Source of the DNA: JABSOG01 sp047617105
Lineage (GTDB): Bacteria; Pseudomonadota; Gammaproteobacteria; Enterobacterales; Alteromonadaceae
Length of the DNA stretch: 64,000 nt
Reading direction: 5' to 3'
Assembly: GCA_047617105.1 (NCBI GenBank)
Contig: JBLGCB010000002.1
Location: forward strand, 23,791 to 87,790
In this document: positions 10,001-19,565 of the stretch, in pieces
How positions within the stretch are numbered: position 1 is the first letter of the stretch
Layout of the letters: every line of letters starts with the position of its first letter
The notes under the pieces: generated by a model
Databases searched by the model: none
The model's input: only the letters and a program-made list of their open reading frames with translations
What the model was told of the DNA's origin: nothing
Translations under genes and position numbers: made by a program

Positions 10001-10860
10001 CAGCTATCGAGTTGGTAAAACGGCATCGGTAGGGGTTGGGTAAATAATCCGAGGCTGGTATCGAATTCTTCATAATCATGGCGACAGTCATGAAAATAAT
10101 CGAGTTTAAGGGCATCAACCCCCGAAAGTTTGCCAAGCAATACTGCCCACACATTTAACAGGATATGTGCTGGCTGACAATCGTACTGCCCTGCCCGCGC
10201 GAGCACTTGTTGCTGCAATACCTGGGGGAGTTCAACAGCAATACTTTGTTCATCATTCCTATCTGGATGGTTATCGCCTGTTTGGCATTCGTTTAATCGT
10301 GCCTCAGGCAATATTTTTAAGCTTAGATTTTGCCAAAACTCAATACCAGCCTGGCCTTGCTCATCATTGAGTAAGGTATTAATCCAATCACGATACTCGC
10401 CATATTGAATATCTGGTACGGTGATCACAGCGTCAGCGTCGTCTAGTAGTTGATAGATTTTATCAACGCTATAATCATCGAGGGTCAAAGCAGAAGCAGC
10501 CAATAAGACCTTAACCCCACCCTGCTCTCTTTGGTTTTGCGGCCAACACCAACACAATAAATGCGGTGCCTGTTCGGTAAAAACCACCTTCGCTTGTTGT
10601 TCAAGCTGGCTCTGATGGCTAACAACATCATCATAAACTCGAAAGTCCAACCGTGGCGCTTGCTGCACAGAACGAACCACATCAAAACCCTGTGGCACGC
10701 CATAATCACAGCTTAACACCTGATGGTGCAACATCAATTGCTGTAACTTACTTTGCGCTTTTGTCATATCTAGCTCTGCAAAACTTAACCAAAAGTAGCG
10801 CTTCGAATCGACATTCAGTAATTGCTGTTGTCGCGTTAACGCTTGTCCTAAATCGTTCAT
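7075..10860 (-). CDS. NRPS-4: interface domain-A(Asp)-T-TE, terminal module
   Basis: 1261 aa from the ATG at 10860, which has AAGGAG 8 nt before it; a GTG at 10869 is a poorer start. Residues about 1-400 have condensation-fold character but the HHxxxDG site is replaced by SALTLDDYS (about residue 130), so it cannot be a normal C domain; its position next to a fused beta-hydroxylase fits the interface domain. The A domain (about 425-890) has YTSGSTGQPKG, NHYGPTETT, YRTGDLA and NANGKID. Reading the pocket positions by hand gives D-L-T-K-V-G-H-V-G, an Asp code. The T domain has LGGHSLA (about 936). The TE has GWSLGG (about 1070) with a late His (DADHYA). It likely adds the final Asp and releases the peptide. 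Confidence 0.9.
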   Translation of the reverse strand: MNDLGQALTRQQQLLNVDSKRYFWLSFAELDMTKAQSKLQQLMLHHQVLSCDYGVPQGFDVVRSVQQAPRLDFRVYDDVVSHQSQLEQQAKVVFTEQAPHLLCWCWPQNQREQGGVKVLLAASALTLDDYSVDKIYQLLDDADAVITVPDIQYGEYRDWINTLLNDEQGQAGIEFWQNLSLKILPEARLNECQTGDNHPDRNDEQSIAVELPQVLQQQVLARAGQYDCQPAHILLNVWAVLLGKLSGVDALKLDYFHDCRHDYEEFDTSLGLFTQPLPMPFYQLDSCDLPSACLGSSALLTEMLEYQEYVSAIDSRCHAGFYWHQQAQQAQMQSGGLVSHCPLLMHYSCTAQGAAGLTLCYNSARYQQQAMQRLSQRYLILLAAVLAQPNQPIQQHNCWLADEHPQAVTELAIKDNFVELFSMQAQAFPNHRALTDGDIHYSYQQLDQLSNQYAGVLQQAGAGKEQIVALCLPRGAQSLIILLAILKTGAAYLPLDVEQPQARLQQIINDANPLVLVSEEVVSDNAALVANQIVTVAQLQQTVATFTPVTIALNQLAYVLYTSGSTGQPKGVQVEHQQLMHYSQSVIEQLALPQQGNYGLISTLVADLGNTMLFPGWLTASCVILLDKDELPPLDCLKIVPSHLEALLCSDIAVLKAKLPTQVLVLGGEPISHSLLQQLTKLTAGSGCRIYNHYGPTETTVGVLYGEVDLLTPSSRLTTAIGDSQIYLLDNHQQATVSGQCGELVIAGSSVSRGYLNDSKRTSEVFVNNPFGTGVMYRTGDLAVRHGDNSIEIVGRRDHQVKIRGFRVELDEIQCQLSGHPDVAQAHVLVDKNSDMVKLLAFVIAVKGKEVSQQGLLDYLKQRLPHYMIPNSIVQLHQFALNANGKIDRHKLLEQAQQPQVLVTPKNSLEKQLLAIWQQVLQNHHISVMDDFFALGGHSLAAIKVIGKIRQQLGCELANDCLFHYKTIRALAHYLQGNLQHKNTSNPRLIPLAQANSKHTMVLMHSHTGHFNYHQGLIANLSHVVDIVGITADSQLWLSAKLGDIDTIVDDYIEQLLPLKSKPLILTGWSLGGKLMVLMAKRMKALGFTISAVAIIDFDLAQTLTVTDDAQQLIEDFNDYIALEQIGLSSEQVELISSNLGGNYQQAMQQLLRHPQINNLVDQTSAEDIEQRMMQRWQFKQQLYQAATPVIDNPIWLWRGNGFVSPPQIWQAHSSVLIQSWTIDADHYAILNHPQLAAQLQQNIEQLSVEKVVFKKEKAES

Positions 10861-13800
10861 GAAACACACTCCTTGGATAATTGCTCTAATTTAATCGGTG
10901 GCGAAGTGGCGGTTTTGCCCGGTTGATAAATATCACCCATGGCCACGGCGATTTTACGTTCACCGCTAAAGGGGTCTCTGGCGTGGGCGGCGAGCATATT
11001 GTCGAGCATCACCACATCAGATTTTTGCCACTCAAAGCGCACCGCACAGCTTTCATAGAGTTCGCTGATGGTATCAATCACGAGTGGCTCTATCGGGCTT
11101 AAATCGCCATAACAAACATTACGCGGCAGGTTATCGGTGCCGCCAGTGGCGAGCAAATGCTGAACCACTTCGGCCTCTAAAAAGCTGGCATGATGGAGCT
11201 GAATTTGATTAAAGAAGCTTTTTTCGCCAGTGACCGGATGGGTGATAATCGCCGGACAACGTTGGCTAATGTGAAGGTTAAGGTTGTCTTTACCATACCA
11301 GCGCCACTGAATGTTGTTTTGCTGGCAAAGTGCTTCGACCTCACTGCGTGATTGGGTTTTGAAAAAGTGTTGCCAGCTCACATCCAAATCGGTGAAGTTG
11401 CGGATATAACACAGCTGTTTTTGTTCGAGCTTTTGCCGCATCGCCGTAGGCAGTCGACGCACCATTTCGCGGCAATCAACTATCGGCGTCGCCCCACCGC
11501 TGGCAGCGGGCTGACGACAATAAAACCATTGCCGCCGTGGCCAGCGATGTTGATGGGAGCTTTCGTTATGAAACATGATCATCTGGTCTTGCGGATACGG
11601 GGTCGATTGATAAATTTTGCTGCCAAGCTCATTTTTCGGCAAGTCGCCATACTGGCCATAAAGCTGGGGATAGATGGCGACACAAAACTGTTCAAATTCA
11701 AACTCAGTCGGCAAGTTAAAACCACGAAAGACAATGCCGCCGTGGGTTTCGAGCCAGCGCATAATTTGCTGTTGGTTTTGTTGCGCCCAGCTTAACGCAT
11801 CCAGCGCCTGGCTATGACATTGCACCAACAGTGGAAAAGGCTTATCGGCGTTTAGTGGTGCAGCGCTCACTGGTGCTGCTGAACCGGCTTTTTTCAGCTT
11901 GCCCAGTTTGCTTTTCTTGGCACTGGTTTTTGTTTTGGCCTTTGCTTTGCTGGCAAAAGCATTCAGTGGCGTTTGTGGCTTGTCTACCAGTTGTTCGAGC
12001 AAATGCGTCAATTGCTGACTAAAGTTTTCGATGGTGGTTTTATTAAATAACTGACTATTGAACACCCAGTTAAAAAGCAACTCATCGCTGGAATCATCAC
12101 AAAACAACGCCATATCGAATTTAGAATGCTGCTGTTCAGTATCCACCGCCGTTAAGGTCAAGTCTTTCGGTTGCGCGACGTTATCTGACTCAGCCTTAAC
12201 CCCAGTGCTGACCCCCATCACAAACAACACTTGAACCAGCGGATGCACGCCGGTTATGCGCTCAGGATTGACCGTTTCGACGATTTGCTCAAACGGCACA
12301 CTTTGATGGTCAAAGCTGTCTAAACAGTTTTGCCGCACGTTTTGCAAATGATCACTAAAACGCAAAGTGGGTGTCAGCTGCATCCGCAATGGAATTAAGT
12401 TAACAAAGAACCCCAGCATATCTTCTGTTTGTAAATGGGCACGATTGGCCACATCGGTGCCAATGACAATGTCCTCATTTCGGGAGTTTGCACGGGTTTG
12501 TTGATGAATCAAGGCGCTATAAGCACTGATTAACAGCATAAACAACGAACATTGCTGCTGTGTTGCCAATGTCTTTAATTGCTGACTCAGTGTTGCTGAT
12601 AAAGTAAAACTGACCGCATCCCCCTGACGCTGACTGGCCTCTCGCTGATGGTCAAAAGGCAACCGTTGTTGGGTCGGTAGTGCGGCCAGTTTTTGACGCC
12701 AAAAATCGATGCCAGCCTGTTGTTCTGCTTTGACCAGCGGACTATTTTGCCAATGGGCATAATCGAGATAATCCACTTGGTGAGGGGGTAATGTGATCGC
12801 TTTACCATCCACCGCTTGCTGATAAGCCAGCATCAGTTGGTTGAGCAGCAAGGTCATTGACCATTCATCTGAAGCGATATGGTGTTGCACCAACTGGCAG
12901 TAGTGTTGCTGATTATTGATGCTATACAGGTAAACCTTCAGTGGTGCTTGTGTGGTTAAATCAAAGGTTTTATTGGCTGCGGTGTCGAGCAATTGCGTTA
13001 GCTGTGATGGTAATATATCTGAAACCATCAACGGCACCTGCAAATCAGGGTTAAACCTTTGTACAGCACTGCCATTTACCTGATGATAAGTCACCTGCAA
13101 AATGGCATGATGCCGGGTCACCGCCAATAAGGCTTGCTCTAACGCATCGAGCTGCAAATCTCCTTCAATACGCACCACGGTTTGCATATTAAAACTGCTG
13201 TCTTGCGGGTTCAGCTGTTGCATAAACCATAAACGGTTTTGGCCATCACTCAGCGGCAAATCTTGTTGTCTGTCAGTTATATGCACCATCGGCTGATATT
13301 GGCTCACCGTCAGTAACTTGGCCTGCGCTGATAGCTGCGGATGTTCAAATAACGCTTTCAGTGGCAGATTAAAGCCAGCTTTATTGAGCCGCGCTTTTAA
13401 CTGTGCCGCCAACAATGAATGGCCGCCCAGTAAAAAGAAGTTATCACTGGGGTTAAGCTGCTCGACCTTTAACAAACTCTGCCAGATATCGGCCAATTGC
13501 TGCTCTTTAGCGGTTTTTAGCGTGGTTATTGATGATGTTGTTGTCTGTACTTTCACTTCAAGCTGTGACAATGCCCTGCGGTCAACTTTACCATTGCTGT
13601 TGAGCGGTAAAACTTTCAGCGGCTGATAGCGTTCAGGCAACATATAACTCGGTAAATGTTGAGCCAGAGAGTGATTCAAGCTAGCGCTATCTACTACGGT
13701 GCTAGCAACAAAGAATGCAGTCAGATGATGGTCGTTTAGCACCACCACGGCTTCGCTAATATCCGGATATTGTAACAACCTGGTTTCGATATCACCCGGT

Positions 13801-16800
13801 TCAATGCGAAAACCATGGCGTTTTAGCTGAAAATCAGCACGACCAATAAAAGCCAGTTCACCGCCATTAAGCCACTTAACCCGGTCGCCGGTGCGATAAA
13901 GTCGACCATATTGCGGATGTTCAATAAAATACTGCGCAGTCAGTTCAGGGTTAAAACGATAACCACGGCCGACAGTGGCACCGCCGATATATAGCTCGCC
14001 AATCGCCCCCTTGGGCACTCCTTGATGTTGGTTATCTAAAACATAAAAGTGGTTATGCATTAACGATTGACCAATTGGGGTGATGGCCTGTTGGCTAGCA
14101 GCAACGCTCGCATCAACACGATAACTCGATGACCATACGGTGGTTTCGGTCGGGCCATAAACATTGATTAAAGAGCGGCATTGTTGCCGTAACTGCTGTG
14201 CCAATGCCTGGTCTAACGCTTCTCCACCACAGATGGCATGAACTTGTTGCAGCGGTAATTCGCTGAGCATTCGCCAAGTCGCAGGCGTAGCCTGAATCAA
14301 GTCGACCCGATGCTGTGAAATCAAGGCTGCCAGCAACTCACTGTCTCGTTGCGCCAGTTCATCGGCGATCACCACCGCACCACCACGCACCAATGGCAAA
14401 CATAACTCTAACCCAGCAATATCAAAGGTGATGGTGGTTAATGCCAACAAGCGGGTAAAGACCGGGGTCACCTGGCTAATGGCCTGTAAAAAGGCGGCAA
14501 AATTGCCGCGCTCAATATCCACCCCTTTGGGTTTTCCGGTCGACCCAGAAGTATACAGGGTGTACGCCAAAGCATTGGGCTGATAGGTTTGTGCAGGATT
14601 GCTTTTACTTAACTTTTGCAATTCAAGCTGAGCCAACGAATAAAGCGGCAAGCTTAACCCGCTGACCGCCGCTTTGGTTGATGCGTCACACAAGCATAAA
14701 ACCGCTTGGGCATGACTGCTGATATCGGTTAAACGTTGTTGCGGATGGCTGGCATCGAGCGGCAAATACGCCGCCCCGGCTTTTTGAATCGCCAATAAAA
14801 CCACCAGCAGCTGATAACCCCGAGCCAAACAAAACGCCACCAGCTGTTCATGACCAATGCCCTGGGCAATCAACCAATGGGCCAACTGATTGGCATCTTG
14901 ATTGAGGGTGAGGTAACTGTATTCAATATCTCTGTCAACCACCGCCACCGCTTGGGGGCCATTAAACACTTGGCGCTCGAAGCGACAGATAAAATCATCG
15001 TGTTCAGTAATATGGCTTGATTGGCTTGGCTGCTCAGCCTGCCCTTGCACCATAGAAGGCAGTTGTAAATTCGACAGCGTTTGTTGTTTGCCTTGCTCTA
15101 AACCTGATAGTAAATCTGACAGCAAAGCCTGATAATCGTTAAACAGTTGCGCGATGGTAGCTGCTGCAAACAAATCAGCGTCATATTCGATTTGTAATGC
15201 TAAGCTGCCACAACCCTCACGGCGCATCAGGTTAAAACTCAGTTCAAATTTGGCGCTAACACTGGCTTCATCAATCGGGTTAAAACACAATCCTGGCACA
15301 TCGATATTGCGCTGGTTCTGCTTGTCACTTTGATAATTAAACAACACCTGAAACACCGCCGGACGGGTCAAATCACGGGCTGGCTGTAACAACTCTAATA
15401 GCTGTTCTACTGGCATTTGCTGATGGGCCAAATCATTTTGAATCTGTGTTGTGGTGTCTTTAAGCCATTGCTCAACGGTTTGATTGGGGTCGATGGTGGC
15501 TCGGTTGATCACAGTATTGATAAATACCCCCACCATCTGCTGGGTGATAGCCTGTTCACGACCACTGACCGGGATACCGACAGCAAAATCCTTTTGCCCG
15601 CTATAGCGCCATAACAGCAACTGAAATCCCGCCAATAACAGGCTGAACGGGGTGGCTTTTAAGGCTACGCCTGCTGATGAACCACAGTAACCCTCTAGCT
15701 CAGTGACAATGGTTTCATCTAAGTAATACTCGCGAGTATTGCCGTTATCGCCCTTTGAGGTCGCTACATCGGCGGGTAAGGCCAGCGCATGAGGCATATT
15801 ATCAAGCCGCTGCAACCAGTATTGTTGTAATTCGGCATCTGGCTGACTTTGACCCGATGCCGCCCAATCGAGATAACTGCGGGTCACTGCCGTCGGTAAG
15901 TTGTTACCACCTTGATAATGCTGATATAAGGCGACAAAATCTTGCACCAGTAAACCCATCGACCAGCCATCGGTGGCGATATGATGGATATTAAATAACA
16001 GCTGGTAGTGCTGCTCGCCATCGGTGGGTAACAATGGCAATAAATCAATCGCCATCACTTTGCCTGTGGTCAAATCAAATACTTTGTCGGCACTTAATTG
16101 CTGGTGTGAAGCATGAATGGTCAACGGCTGATAGCTATTGACCAGTTGCTGACGGGGCTGTCCATCTTCATCAACCATATAACGCACCCGCAACATATGA
16201 TGGCGTTCCACCAACGCCTGACAGGCCAGTTTTAATGCGCCAAAATTGATGGTTCCTGTCACCTCAAACCGAGCAGGTAAATTGTAGCTGGTGCTTTGCG
16301 GCTCAAGCTGCTGAATAAACCAGATGCGTTGCTGCGCCAGTGATAAGGGTTGTGGCCGTTTGTAATCGACCTTTTGTTCATTGACGACTGAGGCAACCGT
16401 TGTAATGGTCGCGGCAATCGCGGCCAAAGTGCGATGATTGACCACATCCAGCGGTTTGAGTTTTAACCCTTGTTGCGAGGCCAAACCAATCATTTGCAGA
16501 CTCATAATCGAATCACCACCGAAGGCGAAAAAGTCATCATTTGCGCTGATTTGTTCAGTCTTTAACAGTTTTTGCCAGATAAGCGCCAGCTTTTGCTCGG
16601 TTGGGTTTAATGCTCTGCTGCATTCAACAGATTGTTGCTGCTCGGGCAAAGGTAAGGCATGACGGTCGATTTTACCATTGCCATTTAACGGCAGTTGGTC
16701 CAGCGTCAGCCAATGATCCGGTAACATATAATCTGGCAAACATTGACTGATTCTGTGCTGAACGCCGCTTAAATTGAAGCTTGAGGCAGGTTGTAGCCAG

Positions 16801-19562
16801 GCAATCAGCTGATCTTTGTTATCCACTGGCTTTAGCAATACTATCGCATTATCAACCTCAGGCTGAGCGTTGAGCCAACCGCTGATTTCACCCAGTTCGA
16901 TACGATATCCCCGACGTTTGATTTGATCATCTGCCCGGCCGATATAATCCAGCGTGCCATGACGGTTAATTCTCGCCAAATCACCCGTTCGGTAATAGTT
17001 GCCTGAACCCTGTGCCAATTGCGGCCCAGATACGCATAATTCAGCCACCACACCACGAGGCACAATCTGTTGCTGATGATCACGCAAGGTAATTTGGTTA
17101 CCCGGCAATGGCAAACCTAAGCTCGCCACCGGACTAAATTCAAAAAAGGCTTGCTCTAATTTGGCGGTGGTAATGCCCACCGTGGCCTCAGTCGGACCAT
17201 AATGATTGATGATATTCAGCCCTGGTGCCAGCTGACGAATTTTATGATAAACATCCGCAGACAAGCCTTCGCCGCCCAAAAACAAACTGTGTTTCGGTAA
17301 CATCAGCTGTGGGTTTTTAACACTCAGTAAGGCATTCAGATGCGACGGAGTTATTTTCAAGCAATCTGCCGGATGCTGGGCCAAAAACGCCGCTAAACCA
17401 GCAGGATCGAAGGTCAATTCAGCCGCTGGCAATAACACACATTGACCTTGGTATAACGCGCCCAACACTGCGGTTAACCCCAAATCTGCGGCCACCGTGG
17501 CAATGGTTAACCAACGGCTGTTGGCGGGTTGTGGGTGCTGTTGGCTTAAGGCCGCGGCATAATGGCTTACGGCACGGTGACTGATCAGCACCGCTTTCGG
17601 TTTTCCGCTCGAGCCTGAGGTGTAAATCATATAAGCGGTATCGTCGAAGTTTACTTTCTCTGTCTTATGCTCTGAGTCTACGCCAGTTAAATCCATGGTT
17701 TCACTACTGATAATCAGCTTTGCTTGGGCATCAACAATCTGGCCATTTAACCGTTCAATAGGCTGGCGGGGGTCTAACATCAGGCAAATCGCGCCCATCC
17801 GCCAGCAGGCCAACATCGCAGCAATTTGTAATGGCTGGCGGGTCATCACCAAAGCCACCACTTGGCCTTTTTTAATGCCCTGGTGTTGTAACCATGACAC
17901 CGCTTGCCCGACTTGTTGATTAAGGGTCTGATAAGTGACGCTATTATCACCATCGAAAAGCGCTATATCGGTCGGTTTATGATTGGCTACTTTAGCATTA
18001 AGCAACATCGGCTGATGATCCAATAGCGGAGCATCGAGAATGCTTAAGCCAGAATCAAATTTCAGTTGATCAAAACGAAGCTCTGGGTTATCCAGCGTGG
18101 TTTCGATGATAAATTGCAGCTGGTCTAATAATCCGCTGATGGTTTGCGAGTCAAACAGTTCGCTGGCATATTCTAAATCGAGCACAATCTGCTGCCTGCC
18201 CTGCTCAGAACGGTTCTCGCTAACGCGCATCGACAAATCAAAACGGGCAGTATTTTGCTCCGGCGTGACCACTTTTCCTTCGCTCTTACCTTCACTCTTA
18301 CCTTCAGCCCCTGACAACATAATAGTGTCATCACTTTGCATACCAACATGAATAAACATCACTTGGAAAATCGCGCTATGGGTCTCATCTCGCTCGATAT
18401 TGAGCAATTCGCTAAATTTTTCAAATGGGTAATCTTGGTGGTCAAACGCCTCGCCCGTGATTTTTTGACAGCGAACCAGCGACTGATGAAAACTCGGATT
18501 GGCCGCCAATGAATGACGTAACACTAGGGTATTTAACAGCGGCCCCACCAACGCGGCTAACTCCGCCCGTTTACGATTGGCAATAGAGCACCCAAAACAA
18601 AAATCCGTCTGACCACTGTATTTGGCCAACAGCCAAGCAAAAGCGGTTTGCAGATGAATATATAAGGTATTGCCCGCACTGGCGACTTGCGCCCGTAACC
18701 GCTCACTGAGTTCAACATTAAGCACCAATTGCTGCACATCACCGTCAAAAGAGCGCTGTTTTAGCGCGGTTTTTTGAAAATCTTGCGGCAACTTAAGCGG
18801 TGCTGGCAAGTCGGCCAGTTGTTGCTGCCAATAGCTTTGCTGGCGAATAAAATCATCACTTTGCAACCACTGTTGTTGCCACAGCGCATAATCTTGATAT
18901 TGAATCTCTAGCGGTGCCAATTGCAGTGGTTTATGCTCACTGGCCGCTTGGTAGAAAAAAGCCAATTCTTGATTAAACTGCGCCATTGACCATGCATCAA
19001 AAGCGACATGATGAATGGTGAAAAACAATCGATAACCCGACGCTTCGGCAAATATTTGCAACCGAAAAGGCGGTTCGCAGGTCAAGTCAAACCGCTGTTC
19101 GAGTTGGTGATTAAACTGTTGTTGGCTCCAGTCTTCGACCGTCTGCCCCTCAAGCAACGACAGGGTCTGTGGTTGGGTGTTTACTAACACTTGATCCAGT
19201 GGTTGAATAAACCAATGGCCCTGTTCATCTTGGTTAAAGCAGCTACGTAATACCTGGTGGCGTTTAAGCAAGGCATTCACCGCTTGTTGCAGTGCCACTA
19301 AATCTAAAGCACGGTCAAACGCCAGCACCGAACACAGGTTATACAATGCCCGTTTGCTAAACTGTTCGGCCAGCAAAAATCGTTGCTGTGCCAGCGACAG
19401 CGGATATCGCTGCTGGCTATTGCTAGCCGTTATCGGCAATTGCCAACTGTTAATGCCCTGCTCAGCCAGTTTCTGGCGAAATACCAACTGTTTATCAGGG
19501 CTTAACAGGGCCAGCCGTTTGGCAACCTGAGCATAATCCGGTTTGTTTGCAGTTTGGTTCAT
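10857..19562 (-). CDS. NRPS-3: C-A(Asp)-T-C-A(Gly)-T-C-aspartyl beta-hydroxylase
   Basis: 2901 aa. C1 has HHVAFDAWS (about 182); A1 has YTSGSSGKPKA (about 646) and pocket residues D-L-T-K-F-G-H-V-G (Asp-like); T1 has FGGDSI (about 1017). C2 has HHIATDGWS; A2 (about 1671) reads D-I-L-Q-I-G-V-V-W, a Gly code; T2 has LGGHSLL (about 2047). C3 has HHIASDEWS (about 2227) and is not followed by A-T. Instead a Lys/Ala-rich linker (about 2560-2600) leads to a TauD/SyrP-type Fe(II)/2-oxoglutarate oxygenase with HNE (about 2664) and LAAHARDP for the second His. C-terminal fusion of this enzyme is the I-type aspartyl beta-hydroxylase arrangement; C3 plus the interface domain of NRPS-4 would serve the last Asp. 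The start has GAGG 8 nt upstream; the gap from NRPS-2 is 3 nt. Confidence 0.92.
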   Translation of the reverse strand: MNQTANKPDYAQVAKRLALLSPDKQLVFRQKLAEQGINSWQLPITASNSQQRYPLSLAQQRFLLAEQFSKRALYNLCSVLAFDRALDLVALQQAVNALLKRHQVLRSCFNQDEQGHWFIQPLDQVLVNTQPQTLSLLEGQTVEDWSQQQFNHQLEQRFDLTCEPPFRLQIFAEASGYRLFFTIHHVAFDAWSMAQFNQELAFFYQAASEHKPLQLAPLEIQYQDYALWQQQWLQSDDFIRQQSYWQQQLADLPAPLKLPQDFQKTALKQRSFDGDVQQLVLNVELSERLRAQVASAGNTLYIHLQTAFAWLLAKYSGQTDFCFGCSIANRKRAELAALVGPLLNTLVLRHSLAANPSFHQSLVRCQKITGEAFDHQDYPFEKFSELLNIERDETHSAIFQVMFIHVGMQSDDTIMLSGAEGKSEGKSEGKVVTPEQNTARFDLSMRVSENRSEQGRQQIVLDLEYASELFDSQTISGLLDQLQFIIETTLDNPELRFDQLKFDSGLSILDAPLLDHQPMLLNAKVANHKPTDIALFDGDNSVTYQTLNQQVGQAVSWLQHQGIKKGQVVALVMTRQPLQIAAMLACWRMGAICLMLDPRQPIERLNGQIVDAQAKLIISSETMDLTGVDSEHKTEKVNFDDTAYMIYTSGSSGKPKAVLISHRAVSHYAAALSQQHPQPANSRWLTIATVAADLGLTAVLGALYQGQCVLLPAAELTFDPAGLAAFLAQHPADCLKITPSHLNALLSVKNPQLMLPKHSLFLGGEGLSADVYHKIRQLAPGLNIINHYGPTEATVGITTAKLEQAFFEFSPVASLGLPLPGNQITLRDHQQQIVPRGVVAELCVSGPQLAQGSGNYYRTGDLARINRHGTLDYIGRADDQIKRRGYRIELGEISGWLNAQPEVDNAIVLLKPVDNKDQLIAWLQPASSFNLSGVQHRISQCLPDYMLPDHWLTLDQLPLNGNGKIDRHALPLPEQQQSVECSRALNPTEQKLALIWQKLLKTEQISANDDFFAFGGDSIMSLQMIGLASQQGLKLKPLDVVNHRTLAAIAATITTVASVVNEQKVDYKRPQPLSLAQQRIWFIQQLEPQSTSYNLPARFEVTGTINFGALKLACQALVERHHMLRVRYMVDEDGQPRQQLVNSYQPLTIHASHQQLSADKVFDLTTGKVMAIDLLPLLPTDGEQHYQLLFNIHHIATDGWSMGLLVQDFVALYQHYQGGNNLPTAVTRSYLDWAASGQSQPDAELQQYWLQRLDNMPHALALPADVATSKGDNGNTREYYLDETIVTELEGYCGSSAGVALKATPFSLLLAGFQLLLWRYSGQKDFAVGIPVSGREQAITQQMVGVFINTVINRATIDPNQTVEQWLKDTTTQIQNDLAHQQMPVEQLLELLQPARDLTRPAVFQVLFNYQSDKQNQRNIDVPGLCFNPIDEASVSAKFELSFNLMRREGCGSLALQIEYDADLFAAATIAQLFNDYQALLSDLLSGLEQGKQQTLSNLQLPSMVQGQAEQPSQSSHITEHDDFICRFERQVFNGPQAVAVVDRDIEYSYLTLNQDANQLAHWLIAQGIGHEQLVAFCLARGYQLLVVLLAIQKAGAAYLPLDASHPQQRLTDISSHAQAVLCLCDASTKAAVSGLSLPLYSLAQLELQKLSKSNPAQTYQPNALAYTLYTSGSTGKPKGVDIERGNFAAFLQAISQVTPVFTRLLALTTITFDIAGLELCLPLVRGGAVVIADELAQRDSELLAALISQHRVDLIQATPATWRMLSELPLQQVHAICGGEALDQALAQQLRQQCRSLINVYGPTETTVWSSSYRVDASVAASQQAITPIGQSLMHNHFYVLDNQHQGVPKGAIGELYIGGATVGRGYRFNPELTAQYFIEHPQYGRLYRTGDRVKWLNGGELAFIGRADFQLKRHGFRIEPGDIETRLLQYPDISEAVVVLNDHHLTAFFVASTVVDSASLNHSLAQHLPSYMLPERYQPLKVLPLNSNGKVDRRALSQLEVKVQTTTSSITTLKTAKEQQLADIWQSLLKVEQLNPSDNFFLLGGHSLLAAQLKARLNKAGFNLPLKALFEHPQLSAQAKLLTVSQYQPMVHITDRQQDLPLSDGQNRLWFMQQLNPQDSSFNMQTVVRIEGDLQLDALEQALLAVTRHHAILQVTYHQVNGSAVQRFNPDLQVPLMVSDILPSQLTQLLDTAANKTFDLTTQAPLKVYLYSINNQQHYCQLVQHHIASDEWSMTLLLNQLMLAYQQAVDGKAITLPPHQVDYLDYAHWQNSPLVKAEQQAGIDFWRQKLAALPTQQRLPFDHQREASQRQGDAVSFTLSATLSQQLKTLATQQQCSLFMLLISAYSALIHQQTRANSRNEDIVIGTDVANRAHLQTEDMLGFFVNLIPLRMQLTPTLRFSDHLQNVRQNCLDSFDHQSVPFEQIVETVNPERITGVHPLVQVLFVMGVSTGVKAESDNVAQPKDLTLTAVDTEQQHSKFDMALFCDDSSDELLFNWVFNSQLFNKTTIENFSQQLTHLLEQLVDKPQTPLNAFASKAKAKTKTSAKKSKLGKLKKAGSAAPVSAAPLNADKPFPLLVQCHSQALDALSWAQQNQQQIMRWLETHGGIVFRGFNLPTEFEFEQFCVAIYPQLYGQYGDLPKNELGSKIYQSTPYPQDQMIMFHNESSHQHRWPRRQWFYCRQPAASGGATPIVDCREMVRRLPTAMRQKLEQKQLCYIRNFTDLDVSWQHFFKTQSRSEVEALCQQNNIQWRWYGKDNLNLHISQRCPAIITHPVTGEKSFFNQIQLHHASFLEAEVVQHLLATGGTDNLPRNVCYGDLSPIEPLVIDTISELYESCAVRFEWQKSDVVMLDNMLAAHARDPFSGERKIAVAMGDIYQPGKTATSPPIKLEQLSKECVS

Positions 19563-19565
19563 GAT

